Shown one piece after another: positions 30,425-44,220 of a stretch of DNA of 64,000 nt. A program made the translations under genes and the position numbers. The notes beneath the pieces were generated by a model that was not told the origin of the DNA, ran no database searches, and saw only the letters and a program-made list of their open reading frames with translations. Numbering within the stretch: position 1 is the stretch's first letter; each line of letters opens with the position of its first letter. Source of the DNA: Austropuccinia psidii (lineage: Eukaryota > Basidiomycota > Pucciniomycetes > Pucciniales > Sphaerophragmiaceae); contig JALGQZ010000008.1 of NCBI GenBank assembly GCA_023105745.1, positions 21,761,866 to 21,825,865 on the forward strand, in the 5' to 3' direction.

Positions 30425-31960
30425 TTGGAGGGTGGATTAGTTATGAGGTTTTTTTTTGAAATGTCATTCCATAACAATCCCTTTCCTTCATCATTAAAAT
30501 TTAAAAATAAAACTCCTTCTCTCTCTCCCTCTAAAGACCAATCTGATGATGTCATGGTTACTAATAAACCATATTCAGTACATCATCAGAGTGGCTTGAA
30601 AGATTATTAAAGTAATATTCCTACTCCTGATGTCATGTTTAGGCCTAAACCAATTATAGAACATCATGAGGTTGATAATACAGATTCCAATTAACCAAAG
30701 AAGAGGAAAGAATATTCATTATTGAAAACAGATAATTTCACAACTTGGCAATTCCAACAGATAATATAAGAACATCTCATCCATATAAATTTATAAAAAA
30801 GCAGCCAATGCCACATGGTTAAAACTTCCATCAGTAAACACTCTACCCCATTGTTATTTAATCATTGATAAGACCAAGAAGCCTTTATTAACTTCTGTAA
30901 TTTATGAAATAAACCCATTCAAAAATTCTTCCAGAAACTCTCACATATTAAAAACCCTTATTTTTACTCCAATGAGCTTATTCAAAAATTGACAATGAAT
31001 AAAAACCAATAAAAATATCCAAGGGGTAATTATTAAAGGTATTGGATTTTTTCCAGGTTCTGATTCTGGAAAATATCAAGGTGAGTAGTTTTCTTTACTT
31101 TTGACATTAATATTTACTAGTTCATTTAAAAATAATAGGTTTTTAATCCCAAAAACCCAGTTTTACAACTCATGAAATTCAACAAGATCATTTTGAATGG
31201 GTAAAAATTGAAGAATATGAAGAATTTATTTATTACAGAATTAATTATTTTTTTAAATTATCTAAAAATGAAAATCAAGAATTAATGGAATCTTCTAACT
31301 TTCCAAATTTCAGTAACCTTGAATGGACTTTGGTAAATAAAAAAAAAGAATGAAAATAATTTACAAATGTCATTGTAACTAAAGATAGATTTTTCAATAA
31401 GCCACAAAAATATGTTAATGATCTTAATTCCTGGACTTATGATAGTTTTTCTTTTGTGTACAAAAGATATTTTCATCCAATTCCAACTATATTCATCCCA
31501 ACTGGACATATATTGGACTTCCCTGAATTTAAAATGAAGATTAATTTTTCAAAGAAACCTGGAATAATGGGAAATATTTGGAAGACATCATAAATGGTTC
31601 ATTATAAAAAAAACCTCCTGAAATTTTCAATAATGAAGAAATTACTCTTTTCAGATGTTATTTTCAAATGTTGAAGCTTCAATATTTTTCTAAAAAGCCT
31701 ATAAAAAGGCCTTGAAGGTGCCATTTTTTTCATTAAATGATAATCATTAATGAAAAAATTAAAAAAATGGAATAAAAAAAGCCTTTTAAAATGTATATTT
31801 GAGCTATTGAGCATTGAACAGCCTTACCAAACAATGATATTCAGGAAATCATATTGTAATTTTTTTGCTTGGATATGTGGCTTGAAATTCTTCCAAAGCC
31901 TCCATTTTCAATTTAAATTTTTGTCCTATCTCCCACATGAATACAATTTATCTTCCATGT
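30425..31960 (+). pseudogene. Decayed coding remnant, family unknown (copy 1)
   Basis: From about 31165 to 31600 a frame with only two or three stops reads EIQQDHFEWVKIEEYEEFIYY..., then LNSWTYDSFSFVYKRYFHPIPT and GHILDFPEFKMKINFSKKPGIMGNIWK. The amino-acid texture (aromatic and Lys-rich with well-placed Pro and Gly) is protein-like. A weaker copy of the second half lies at 33440-33960. An upstream frame at 30425-30610 with SPSKDQSDDVM may be part of the same gene. I do not recognise it. Confidence 0.35.
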
Positions 31961-33430
31961 AAACTTCAAGTGCAACACCTGCAGTAAGGTATAGCCCCTA
32001 TGCTCATGGTGAATTTCTTTGGCTCATTTTTTAAAATGTTTTTTTAATATATTTTATTTTGATTATTTTTCAAATTATTATATTTTTATTAAGTAAATTT
32101 GGAATCAATTCAAAATAATTTTCAAAGGCTCTTCAATATTAATATAAAAGAAAAAAATATACAAATAATAAATTTCAAATATTCTTATTATAAAGTTTCA
32201 ACATCATAATAAAAATAAATAAATAAATCAATTGATCTTTAAATATATTTAAAATAAAGAAACGGAAGATTCATATTCTTTATATTAGATTTCATCATAT
32301 AATTATAAATTATTAACAATTATTTCTATTTACATTCAAAATATTAATCTTTTAATCAAGTTTTTTTTTTTTTTTAATAAATCATCAAAGATTAGGTTTT
32401 GTTTGAACTGACTCATGAATTATAAATTTTTATTCTCGAATTTTTTGATTACTCTTTTCATTAATTTATTAAATAATATTGAGAATAAAAATTGATTATA
32501 ATTTTAATGATAATTGATTTTATTTAATGATTCTGAGCTTAATATTTTTCTTCATTTGTATTATATGAATAATTAATAAGAATATTAAAAAACATTATTT
32601 TTATTAATAATTATAGGGGAGGAATCTCTTCGGATGTTATAACTCTAATATCATTCGATCTGCTTTTTAACCTGTACCATAGCTGTTAAAATAACTTTTT
32701 TTTTTATTCCACTCCTCATTCCTAATCTAAGCTTATCAGCCCTTAAATGAACTATTATAATAATGGTATGGTTACTCCCAAACCGAATTCAGCCCATAAT
32801 AATAATATTCACATAATTAATAAATCCTCCACCATTATTTGATAAAACTGATTGAGAAAAATCTTAACCAGTCCATATGCACACCAATGCACTCCTCAAC
32901 TCATGATTCATTAAATTAATTATAGAAAAAAAACTAATGTTTAGGACCCAACAGCTCCTACACCATAATGAAAGCTTTTGGATTAGTGCAGATTAATCTT
33001 CATCTTTGAGTAATTGTTAATTAACTGATAAGCTCTATGGACAAAAAATCACTATAGCCGGGAAAAAAAGAAGAATGAAGTCATAAAGAGTCAAAGGACT
33101 TTTATAATTGAGATTAAGTAATAAGATTAGTCAAAACTACATAATAATTTAACATAGACCCAAAAAAGAAGATAAATGATGGCTTTAACTTCCACCAGAT
33201 AGCCCTCATACCGATTCATATATCCTCCTTGATAAAATAAATAAGTAAATATTACAAATTATCATATTATGAACCGATTTTTTCAATAATAAATAAGCAA
33301 AATTTCAGAAACTTAAAAGACTTATTATATATTTTAATTGATTAACTGAGAAGAAAAATAATAATACCACAAACCATATTTTATTAAGGTGAAAAAATGA
33401 GGGCTTTTTAAATTATACAAGGATCTGATT
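31961..33430. other. AT-rich, nothing recognised
   Basis: No gene, RNA or repeat boundary was found. Composition is extremely AT-rich, with long stretches of A/T only. Confidence 0.5.
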
Positions 33431-33439
33431 TGAAAATAT

Positions 33440-33960
33440 AAGTAGCAGGTTTATTCCTGGATTCAAATGATGAAGAAAAAATTTTGTTGAATAAACTTAA
33501 AAAAATGATTCATTTTCTCAATATATAATTGACCACTTGTTTGAAAAAGCCATGAGTGACAGTCAACAAATCATGAATAAATGAAAATTTCCAAACTTGA
33601 GCCAAAAACAATAATTCTAGAATGAAAAAAATAAATTCAAAACTTTTTCAAATTAAATTATAACTAAGGATTAAATATTAAAATAAAGTTCAAATTGATA
33701 AAAATCATTTTAATACATGGACTTATGGAATTTTTTCATTCATGAAAAAATATATTATAGTACAATAATATAATCATTATTTTCAAAAATGAATGGTATT
33801 TGATTTCCATAATGAAAGAATATAATTGTATTTCCAAAACAACAGGAATCATGAAAATATTCTTGAAAAACTCCAGTGTTTTACAGAAGACCTCAAATAC
33901 TCAAAATGAAATTCAACAAAATGAAGCAATGACTAATTTTGGATTTGGTTTTAAAATTGA
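33440..33960 (+). pseudogene. Decayed coding remnant, family unknown (copy 2)
   Basis: Broken frames give NTWTYGIFSFMKKY and TGIMKIFLKNS, corresponding to NSWTYDSFSFVYKRY and PGIMGNIWKTS of the remnant at 31165-31600, in the same order and spacing. Many stops are present. The pair may be two ends or two copies of one old element. Confidence 0.35.
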
Positions 33961-34999
33961 CAAAAAAATTAATTAATATTGGTAAGAAAGTTCTAAATTT
34001 ATCACCTAAACTAGTTAAAAAGAGAAAAAATGGTCAAGATCGCTAATCTGAAAAAGATATATCTTCTTTTAAACTCAAAAAGGAAAATATTTCATTTAAT
34101 ATTTTGTCAATAGATGCACGATAACATGTTTCATTTGAAAAATATATTCAAAACCCTTCAAATAAAATATTTTTAATAATTGTCCTGTGTTAAACTCAAT
34201 ATTATTTATTATTAAACCATTCCAAATTCCAAGGCTTGAACCTCTCTCACATGTATAATTTCTCATCCAAGTTAAAATTTTGATCAAGCTTTTGTAATTA
34301 AGGTGATTCATAATCTTAATAAGGGTCAAGCCATTGATCTCAAGTTTGTGAAACTGAATCATGTAATATCACACATTTCACCATCCACTTAACAAAGTTT
34401 TGTATCTCGTAAGGATTTTTGACTTGATTTTTCAGCTCTCTTAATGATTAAAGCCTCCATTTTGAGATACCAAGTGAAAGCTATATTGCACTCAGAATAA
34501 TTCCAGAAAAATATTCAAGTCCCCATCGTTATCCTGCGGTGCGTATTTCCCTTTGACGGAAGGAACAATAGAAGTCAATCTTGAATATGCTCAATTGTCA
34601 AGTAAAAATTGATCTTTGTAATAAAAAGTCCTTGGATATTTTGAAATATGAATTTGGAGGAAGAAATTGTAATCATTAAAGGACCCTGTGCATTCTACAT
34701 TGAAGGAAATAAACTGCTTCTTTATATTAAAAAATAGATTAATAGACATTGAGTCACTATTTACAGATAGATAAGATTTTTTAGCCATACATAATAATAT
34801 TATTTTATAAATCAAATTCTTAATAGTACCTCTTTTTTGGTCAAAATATGCCTCTCCTCTCTTTGAAAAACTTTGTGATAATGAAATTAAGCTTCCATAA
34901 ATGAAACAAACACAGAAAAGAAATCCTTCTTGTTTGTTAGAGAATTTCACCGTTGAAATAGTACTTTCTCTTTAAAATACTTTTGTGTATTGCTTATTG
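33961..34999. other. Flank of the Tc1 element, no convincing gene
   Basis: A 119-codon minus-strand frame (34591-34950) and an 88-codon one (34096-34362) lack motifs and are not called. Composition rises slightly in GC towards the Tc1 element. Confidence 0.45.
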
Positions 35000-35001
35000 T
35001 A

Positions 35002-36650
35002 CAGTTCCATTCCAAAAGTATGCAAACACGGTCAGGACATCTGTATGCTTGCGGTTGCTGCGCACAAAAATTCCTGTGAATGACTCTCATTTGTCAGAGG
35101 TCTGGAGCCTGCTCCGAACTTAAGCTTTTTATTTGTTTCAATATTTTTCCCTTATCTATGACAACAGCAACTATAACCGTCCAATCTGACCACATAAAAG
35201 ATGGCAAGCACTCACCAGTGCTTCCCCACTATGACCTCAAACACATCAAAACGTCCAATTTTCAATTGGAAAATGGACATGTAAGGGTTTCACAAATGTG
35301 AAAAATTATTCAAAAATAGTATTGATGCTCTTTTAATAATAGAATTTGATGCCTTACCTCAATATTGAAACCAGGGGATGTATTGTGTGGATGCCCCAGG
35401 CAAACCTCCTATTTTGAGTGATTCCCCTCACAACCGTCTAGGATACAATCAATAAATTCCAGTATATCTGCACTGTGAGGATCCAGAAAAGAGCTGGCAG
35501 ACCTATGATCATGACTGCCAAGAACTCAGACAAATCATCACCTGTTGTTGTCAATTAATGTCGCACAGGTCACCAACCTATTGACTCATCCCATCTCCAC
35601 CCAAAAAATCCAGCAGGACATCCATAAAATGGGTAAGAAGTCTTGCATTGCTCCTAGAAAACCCTACCTCTGACCTCAAGATTTCTAACATTGCCTCACA
35701 TTTTCCCAAGCCCACTGCCATTGGATGATAAACAATTAGGCCCACATAATTTGGATGGATGAGTTGGCATTTAAGCTTGAGAAAAGTTCAATCACATGCA
35801 ATTTTGGAAGACCCCTCAAGAACCTCGCTGTCAAACAATCATGGTATGGGAGGCCTTTTGTGCTGCAATGCAAGCACCATTGGTTTTTCTCAAAGTTCAA
35901 ATGACATCAACAGAGATGGTTCAGAAAGTCTATAAGCCAGGCCTGCTTCCATTCATAGCCTGGATAGATAAGGGCCCTGGATTCATGGTTACCACCACCT
36001 CCTACTTATTGAGGATAATGACCTGAGAATTCACCAATTGGAGAAATTGGCACAAAACTCAGAAACTCCATTGGCCAGCACATTCACTGGACTTTGACCC
36101 AATTGGAAACATATGGAAGGTGATGAAGAGTCAAATTAGTAAGCCCTAACAGCCACAGATGGTGGAAGAGCTACAAAATTTAATCAATGCTGTGTGGATC
36201 AATTTTTATGTTGACCTCCTGAAAAATCTCCTCTATTCAATAGCACAACAAAGGGCCATGATCATTGAGATGAATAGAGGTCCAAATTCTTACTAGGACC
36301 TCAATTAATAAATATTGAGTTTTTTTTTCACTTGCTCATGGTAATAAATTAGTTTCTGATTGCTTACTATTTTTCTTAATACTTCTCTCATGTCTTGTGA
36401 AGTTCCATTTGTGTTAGATTGTGTTGTTAAAAAAAATGTCTTTTTATATTTTACTTATAATCAAAATTGTTTTTTATTAAAAAATATAAAGGCTTGATGA
36501 ATTGTAGTTACAAAAATTTTAAATATAAAAAGTGTTTTGTGTTTGACTTTGAAAAAAACTGCCCCTTGCATGTGAGATTCCGATTTCGCAGCAAAAAAAA
36601 TACAGTTGCCTGCCTTTATTTTTTGTTTGCATACTTATGGCAGGGTACTG
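35002..36650 (+). mobile_element. Inactive Tc1/mariner transposon
   Basis: It is flanked by TA on both sides (35000-35001 and 36651-36652). The terminal inverted repeats share CAGT-x-CC and AAGTATGCAAACA over about 30 bp. The interior encodes a broken Tc1-type transposase on the plus strand. The 1.65-kb length is usual for this superfamily. Confidence 0.82.
35440..36300 (+). pseudogene. Tc1/mariner transposase remnant
   Basis: Fragments in several frames give an HTH-like region near 35530-35640, then TIMVWEAFCAAMQAPLVFLK and KVYKPGLLPFI (35838-35960), a decayed GPGFM where the second catalytic Asp normally follows, and WPAHSLDFDPIGNIWKVMKSQI (36072-36135), which corresponds to the last catalytic segment. 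Frameshifts and stops separate them. Confidence 0.75.
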
Positions 36651-36652
36651 TA

Positions 36653-38159
36653 AATATTTTACTAGAGAGTAAAGTACTTTGTTTTAGCTTGAGATATTAA
36701 ATTGATATCATTTTAGTAATTTTCATATTGTTATTGTATACTTAAAATTGTTGAATAACCCTTAAATATTACATTAAATTGTTTCAGTCTAGAAACGAAA
36801 TCAGTCGTATTTTCTACTTAATTCAACATGATATAATATGATGAGTATATGGGACAAGATCAGATTGGATGACCTTGAAAATAATTCCAATCTTTCCCAG
36901 GACTTCTCCATTACTATTCAATCTAAATATTGTCAAAGCAACAGCTAATTGAACGGATTGATAATATTTCTTAAAGTGGGATGAATTGTAAAAAAAAAGA
37001 TCATCTATACTGATAAAAAATAATCTTCAAAATGAGATATAAGTTTTCCAGAACAATGATTTGAATTTTTCTTTGGATAAGCTTATAAAGGCACTATATA
37101 TATCAATTCATGGTGCTTTATTAAATTTTTTTGGCCTTATATAAAATGTTTCACACCTTTCAAGTGAAATATTTATATATTCATAAATTTAAAAATAGAT
37201 ATTTTTTTCTAATTACCACAGCTGATTTAATTTCATTAAGTAATGCATGAAGTATTGAAAGATGGATGTCTTGGGAGCTATGTAAATAGGGCACAGTTTA
37301 TTTCCTTTATTTATTGAAAGATTTCATATAAAATCAAGTGAGGGAAGAATAATAATTCAATTGCAATTGTGCAAGTGGAGAAAAATGCGGGATTTCTCTC
37401 ACTTTCAAACATGAATTTTGTTTCCAGAAATACAAAATTATTGAGGGGGTTTTGTTACCAAATACCACATTTATTTCTCAAATTCTCCTCATGAATTCAA
37501 CCACTGATATTGAAATATTACACTTATTCATAAAATTTATCCCTTTTTCCAACTAACCTTTAGAGCTTCAAAATGACAACCTGAAACAAGAATTCCAATT
37601 ATTCATAAGCTTTATATCATATATACCTGTTTGAATATTAAAATGAGGATGAAATTGAAGGAAATGGTATTTTATCTCCTATAATTCATAAAAGAGGTAA
37701 ATTCAGCCATTTAAATAAAATAATGCGCCATACGTACATAATGAAAATTACTTAATAAGATTAACTGAAGGTAAATTAAAACAATCAGGCCATACCACAT
37801 ATTTACCTTGCCAAAAATTGGTTTGGATAATACAGAATGATTAAATGTTTAAAAATCATTTCAACTACAAGAAACAAGGTCCTTAAATTAAAATTTCCAT
37901 AGAATTATCAATCTTTGTCTATAATGGAAACAGGGTAGCATTGAGAAAAATTGGAATTCTCTTTTGAGTTACTCAGGGAGCTATTGTGGTATATTGTGGT
38001 ATATAAAAATATAATTATTTTATTTTTTTGGATTTAAAACAAATATTTATCAATTGGCTTTATGATAACAAAAGAGCCAAAGCTTTGTAAGTTACACAGT
38101 ATGAGGGGATTCAAGATTTAATTTCTTTTATAGATGGGAAATTGATAAAATTTTCACAA
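36653..38159. other. AT-rich, nothing recognised
   Basis: Short frames only; no domain, RNA gene or repeat end was recognised. A short direct repeat TATTGTGGTA lies at about 37984-38004. Confidence 0.5.
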
Positions 38160-40335
38160 TGTCCTTAAAAAGATGACTCTTGAGATACAGTTATATTTTC
38201 AAACATAATAATAATTTTAAGAAATTACATATAAAAGTAAATTAAAGCAAAATTTTATTTACCCATAAACAGACTTATCAAATTGATTCAAAATAAAAAA
38301 TAACAAAAAAGAAGTATAACTTTAATTTTGATAAACAAAGCTATAAATATAATATTATTTTGGGATTCTACACCAAAAAATAATCTAGGGAAGACCCACA
38401 GGGTGTAATACCCAAAAATGGCTATTTCTACTGTTATTGGAAAATTTAATAATCTCACAGTACCATTGCAAAATTAGACAATTTTTACTAAAATTTCAAA
38501 GTTTAAGCTTAATTTTAGAGTGGCATAAGGCTTATGGAAGCTTAAAAAAATTCAGCTAAAATTCAGGTGTGATGTATATTTACTGAATTGGATAAGGAGT
38601 TGTCATACAGGCTTTGAATCTTGTGTGAGATCAATTTAAATTGGTTCGAAGTCATTGTATGACTTTAAATAAATAAAAAAAGGCAAATTCCATACAAAAA
38701 GGTGGGACAAAGGAGAAAAGGAAAAAAAGAGCCATGTACCCAGCTTTTTAGATCTGGAAGAACTCAAATAATTTTTTTTCTCTTGTATTAAAGACTTTCC
38801 AACCTTATTTAAGCTTTGGAATTAAACTTCAATTGTATATTACAGCTTAAACTGCTTTATCCCCCTCTTGGACAGGAATTACCAGCTGCCAAAGTTCAAA
38901 TCCCAATATGCAGGCTTGTAATCAAGCCTTTATGAACTGTCAAAGCTTAATTGAGGTTAAATAAGCTTGAAATTAAAGCTAAGATAATTTAAACCATATC
39001 AAAAATTGGAGTTTATTTTTTATTTCCATTTTTACATGGAAAAATAGCAATAACTTCAAAAATTCATAAAAAACCCAACTCTCAATGGATTTACTTGAAA
39101 TTCTCACACAGCTTACAATATAATGCTATATTGGTAAAAAATAAACTTCAAGTATCTTTTATAAGTAATATTCTTTTGTGTCTAGCCTTGAAAATACGTA
39201 TTCAATTATTCTCAAAGAAATTGAGATTTCTTTGAAAATTAATGAAAAATATCATTAATAAGATTTTTTCTTGAAAATTTGATTTTAAGCTTTTCAAATG
39301 ATGAAGTTTAATGTAAATAAATATTTTTATATTAAATCTTAAAATGATAAAATAAAATTAGGATCAAAGGTACTTGGAGTTAAGATTAACACTAGTAACT
39401 CTAAATTGAAATGAAAAATAAGCTACCTTAAGTTAAGAACCTTATTTTTAAGTATGTTTTTTCAGTTTTGATGTGATAACTCCATCGATATCCATTATTT
39501 ATCATGAGAGCTTCTCTGAAGGCATTAAAGAAGACTTTAAATAACTTTTTTTTTCCATCATCAACATTCAATCAATTAGACATTTTCAAACAGGTATTAT
39601 TTTATTTTATATAAAATCTTATATTATTGAAGTAATTATTAGATTATTTTATCATTCATGAATCATCAATACAGAATTAAAATCATAGAATTCAGATTAT
39701 ATTGCTGTAATAATCAATAGTTGATTTTATTATATAACATTTTTGTCTTAAGATTCGTTTTAAATCCAAAAATTTCCTCTGAAAACTCTTAAATATTATT
39801 TCATAATTAAAAGGTTGGTTTATCCCTTAAAGATGTTTATTTTTGGTGTTTTTTCACTTATAAAAATTATTTAATACTATAACTGGTTCTGTTTTACTCA
39901 TTTTATTTAATAAATATTATGAGTAAGTTTTTCTCTGAATATTCTATAAATTTTATCTAGTATTAGTTTTTTTATAGAATTTCTCTATAATAATTATCTC
40001 TGCACAGTGTGTGTGATAATTTCTTTTATAAATGATATTCTTATTATTAATAAGTGGTTAAGATTATTATTTTCCAAATATAATTGTCTCATTAAAAGAT
40101 TTTGTATTTCTTATTACTATAATGTCAAGCGACTATAACACTAATATAATAATTATAATTGATTCTAACTATTAGAAAATGGTTTTTTGCATTATTTGAT
40201 AATAATTAATTATATTTTTTATTAAATTATTTTAATAATTATAGTAATTTGTGGCTATAATATTTAATTTTATTTGTTTTCTACTTAGGACAGTCATAAT
40301 GCTCTTGATTTTTATTAATATTATCAAGAGTTTTG
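38160..40335 (+). repeat. LTR related to that of element C
   Basis: Long stretches match the complement of 56478-58455, for example AAACAGACTTATCAA near 38270 and the ATTCTACACCAAAAAATAA...GGGTGTAATACCCAAAAAT block near 38362-38420. The end (TATTATCAAGAGTTTTGTAAG) matches the element C LTR end at 41586. It has no recognisable primer-binding site or internal region, so it is probably a solo LTR. Boundaries are approximate. Confidence 0.65.
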
Positions 40336-40339
40336 TAAG

Positions 40340-40724
40340 TAAACCTCAAAAATTACATGTAGGGTGTATGAGCTCATTCCACAATTTCAATGTGTATCAA
40401 AATATGGTGAGGGTAAGAAATCTCAAGGTTTTTTTTTCAGATTATCAGTATTTTCTTTTCCATTCAGCTAATGAAAGCTATCCATATATTGTCTCAGAAT
40501 ATGAAGTTTCTGTGACTCATGGTGAGGATAATTCTACTTTTAACCACTTCGTTGTAATATAAAGAGTCAACATTGGGGAAGATATTGGAATTTTGAAGGG
40601 TTTATGGTCTTTATTAGGAAGAATTTATAATAAGATGAGGAAGAGTAAGCTTTTTGCACAAATCAAGAGTCAGTGGGAGGATCTGTTTGAGGATAAAGAT
40701 CCATCTGAGTTACAAGAAATTATT
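40340..40724 (+). pseudogene. Gene remnant abutting the LTR
   Basis: Directly after the LTR a frame reads CMSSFHNFNVYQNMVRVRN...DYQYFLFHSANESYPYIVSEYEVSVTHGEDNSTFNHFVVI, then a TAA at 40560, then RVNIGEDIGILKGLWSLLGRIYNKMRKSK...QWEDLFEDKDPSELQEII. The single stop and coherent texture suggest a fairly young pseudogene whose upstream part was lost or lies beyond the LTR. The family is not recognised. Confidence 0.45.
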
Positions 40725-41585
40725 TGATATGAGAGTGTAAATAAAATGTGAATATGAGGGAAAGGGGAAAGTTATTGGATAAAAATGGTATAATAATTAA
40801 TAGTTTTGTTTTGAGCTGAAATATAATAAAAAAGTGATTAATTTGTATCAATAGATTTCATAAAAATATCATCTTTTGGAAAAAGCCGTGTGTTTATTTA
40901 ATTTGAGAATTTTCTTTTGCAAATGTATTTTTCATAGCATGATAACTACCGCAAAATATATGTCAATTAAAGTTCATTTCAGTAATTTCTTATAGCTTTT
41001 GCCTTATTACCAATATAATTGATGAGAAACAAATAAGTTAGGTTCATTTAATGAGTGATTAATTTTTATCATTGAATTTCTTTTAAAAAAAGCCAAATTA
41101 TTAAATAAAATTGCTTGTGAGAATTTATTTTGTTTTGGTTTTTGGAATTAATTTTCTCAATTCTAATATTCTTTTTGAAAGTTTATAGGTAGTTTTTAGC
41201 TATTGGGGAAAATTATTTGCTTAATTTCTAATTAGTTTGATGAAAAATTTATCCTTTCAAATTGATTCTTGTTATAATTTCAGTTTGTTTGTAGGTTTTT
41301 AAGTAACTCTTGTTTACTAGGGAGTTTTTTACTAACTACTAATCATTTAAAATAAATGGAATTTTCCAAAAAAAAACTGAAATTAAATTTGAGATGAAGA
41401 ATTGGAGCTTTCTGAGGTTTTTAGATGAATGATGCTGTAAGAAATGGATCTTATACTGAGTTCAACTGTGATTAAATCTGATTTTATTTAATAAAAATAA
41501 GAAAAATTAACTAATGTCATTATTTTTTGGCTTTATTGACCTTTTGAGCTCCTGTTCATTTCTACCTGATTCATAAGATGCTATT
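40725..41585. other. Spacer left of element C
   Basis: AT-rich with no gene recognised. The five bases before element C (CTATT, 41581-41585) should be its target duplication, but the matching copy to the right could not be located. Confidence 0.45.
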
Positions 41586-41760
41586 TGTAAGGTTTGTCTA
41601 TGAAAATCTTGATAATAGTAGCAAATATCAAAGTACTATGACTCTCCTCCGTAGAAAATATGATATGATGAAATATTATAACAAAAAATTAATATAATTA
41701 TTAGAAATAGCTATATAAAAGAGACTGTAATTATTATCAAATAATTTAATAATAAAAAAA
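41586..41760 (-). repeat. 3' LTR of element C, distal part
   Basis: On the minus strand this completes the LTR after the MULE-B insertion, with TTATCAAGATTTTCATAGACA and the terminus CCTTACA. It aligns with 40170-40335 and with the end of the element B LTR. Confidence 0.75.
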
Positions 41761-42272
41761 GGGTATTGGTAAAAACACATAAGGGGTGCCCTGGGCTCAT
41801 TTTTAATCAAAAATGAAACACAAGAAAACCTGTATTGGACCAAAACATGCCAAAAAAGGTTTTTCCCCTCAAAACCCCTCTAACTCCCAATTTTTTCATA
41901 TTTTTTTGCACAGCCCCCTTCAAAAAAAGGACCAAACACCCAAATAATCCACATTATCCCCACCGCAAACAGTTTTTTTCGAAAAACAGAGTTACCAAAG
42001 CAATTTTGCAAAGATTTTCAAACTTTTCTTTTTTTTCCCCCAAAGACTTCATTTTCCTCCACAACAACCTGCTTCCAAGCCTCTAAAATTCCAATTTTTT
42101 ACCTTTCCTCATCCATTAATCCCACATTTAAGCCACTTCTTTCACTCTTAACCACTTCTTTTGGTTTTTTGAACCTTTTATCACTTCTTTTTCACATTTC
42201 AAAAGGTTATTTCCTCATTCCAAATCCCCCAATTCCTCTTTTTTTAAATTAATACATCTTTTACACTCAAAA

Positions 42273-44220
42273 ATGCTTCAACCCCCCACTGAAGGTGAAT
42301 TTCAGACCCTTGATATTTTTTGGCAGCATGTGCATAATGTTGCCAGGGCTCAGGGGTATGCTGTGTCCACCTTGCGGTCCAATATGACCCACAACCAAAT
42401 CAAAATAGGTTTTTACAGGTCTGAGACCCAAAGCCCCAACAAAAACCCCTTTAGAACAGTCACTTAAATAAAGATTGACTGTCCATTTAGACTTTATTCC
42501 AGAAAATATGCCAAGAAGACCACTTGGACTCGTAAAGTCAAAAATCCTGAAAATAGCCATGATGCCACTGAAAATATCATGGCACATCCTGCTTTCAGGA
42601 AATTCAATGAGCAAGAAACATCCTAAATTGCTCAAATGTCTGAATCACAGCTTCTTCCAAGGCAAATTCAGGCCCAATTATGCAGCCATAGGGAGTCTGA
42701 CAGGCCTGTAATCATTCAAGACATTTACAACCAAGTCAAGAAAATCAAGAAAGACAAACTGCAAGGAAGAAGGCCAATTGATTCTCTTATTGACACTCTC
42801 AAAGAAGAAAATTTTGTTTGGTACTCTGCAAGGAATTCTGAGGGACACATTACCTCCTTGTTTTACATTCACCCCCTTGCCATAAAACTCCTTCATGGCT
42901 TTCCTCATGTCATTATTATGGATTGTAATTATAAAACCAATAAGTACAAAATGCCCCCTTTTCATATGTTTGGATTAAGCTCAACCAATAAGACCTTTTC
43001 TGGGGCTTTTTGTTTGATGAAGAATGAGACTGAACCCTCATGTACTTTCCCATTAAATAAATTCACAGAAAAGTTCCTCAACAACACCAATATTGTTCCC
43101 CTCCAGTCATTCTTATTGACAGGGATCTGGCCTTGAAAAACTCTCTTAAGAAGCTCTTCCCAGACCTCAAAGTCATGTTATCCATTTGGCACATCAATAA
43201 AGATTTATCTTCTCATTGAATGAAGAAAATTGGTCATGGCACTTATTTTGAATATTTCTTGGGCCTTTGGAATCAAGTAATATACTTTTATCTTTCACTT
43301 TATTTAACTTGGTTTCACTTTTGTTCCTATTATTGTTTATATTAGTGACTTTGGGATTCATTCCCCAGGTTATGTATTCATCCACTGAAAAGTAATTTAA
43401 AGACAACTGGAAGAAGCTTCAAAAGAAAGTCAAAAATCCTGAAGTATTTCAATATTTGGAAAATACCTGGCTTCCTCTAAAGGAGTATTTTGTGCCAGCC
43501 TGGACCAACAACCATTGTAACCTGGGTGTGGGCTCCACCTCCAGAGTTGAAGGTGCCCATTCCATGGTTAAACTTTGGATCCAAAGTTCCACTGGTACTC
43601 TAATGGAGGTAGTTAGGGCTCTCCACATGGCTTTCAGAAAACAACTTATCAAAATAATCAACAGAATCTACAAAGAAATTATTTTCCATGTCAAGAATCT
43701 TCCTCCACACATCTGTGCTGTCAATGAAAAGGTGTCTCATTATTCCCTTCAGATGGCCTTTGACAATTTTAAAACCAAATTTCCCCCCAATGAACAATGC
43801 ACCAACAAATAAAACAATTATCAAGGAATTCCTTGCAAGCATAAGACCCAAAAGGCATTTGCCAAGCGCCAAAGGCTTGAGATATCAGACTTCCATCCTA
43901 AGTGGAATTTGAATTTCCCTGTGAGGGTTTTTCAACTTCAACTTCTTACTTTTTTTCTTATTAACTGATTTTCTTTGTCATATTATTCTCAGACTGGTTA
44001 TCAAGGTGATGATCAAAGTTTTGAAAAAGAAAGAATGAATGAAATCAAAAAAATATTTGAAGATATTGGGGGAGACTTTTTTCAAAGACCAACTGCAGAA
44101 ATAACCCATATTTTTCAACATTTTCAAGATTTTTTCACTGGAAAAGTACCATTTGATCAAACTCCCAGGTGTCAAGAGGGTGATCAATATTATGAAGACC
44201 CACTAGAATGCAAGCATATC
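42273..44220 (+). pseudogene. MULE-B transposase, 5' exons
   Basis: The start is MLQPPTEGEFQTLD at 42273. One register runs to about 43080 and is cut by TAA at 42465-42467 and another near 42625, then by a one-base shift near 43097 just before ILIDRDLALK. Catalytic-type residues remain visible: IIMDCNYKTNKYKMP, IDRDLALK, and GSTSRVEGAHSMVK. Intron 43277-43368 (GTAATA...CCCCAG) and a second intron ending TTCTCAG at about 43992 match those of MULE-A; here the second acceptor is intact. The frame is finally broken at 44220 by element B in the linker. Confidence 0.8.

Noticed and set aside
29000..34000. AT-rich tract as a mitochondrial insertion, centromere or origin
   Set aside because: No mitochondrial gene, no regular satellite and no origin motif; ordinary decayed AT-rich DNA explains it.
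34591..34950. 119-codon minus-strand frame left of the Tc1 element
   Set aside because: No motif, AT-driven composition and no supporting context.
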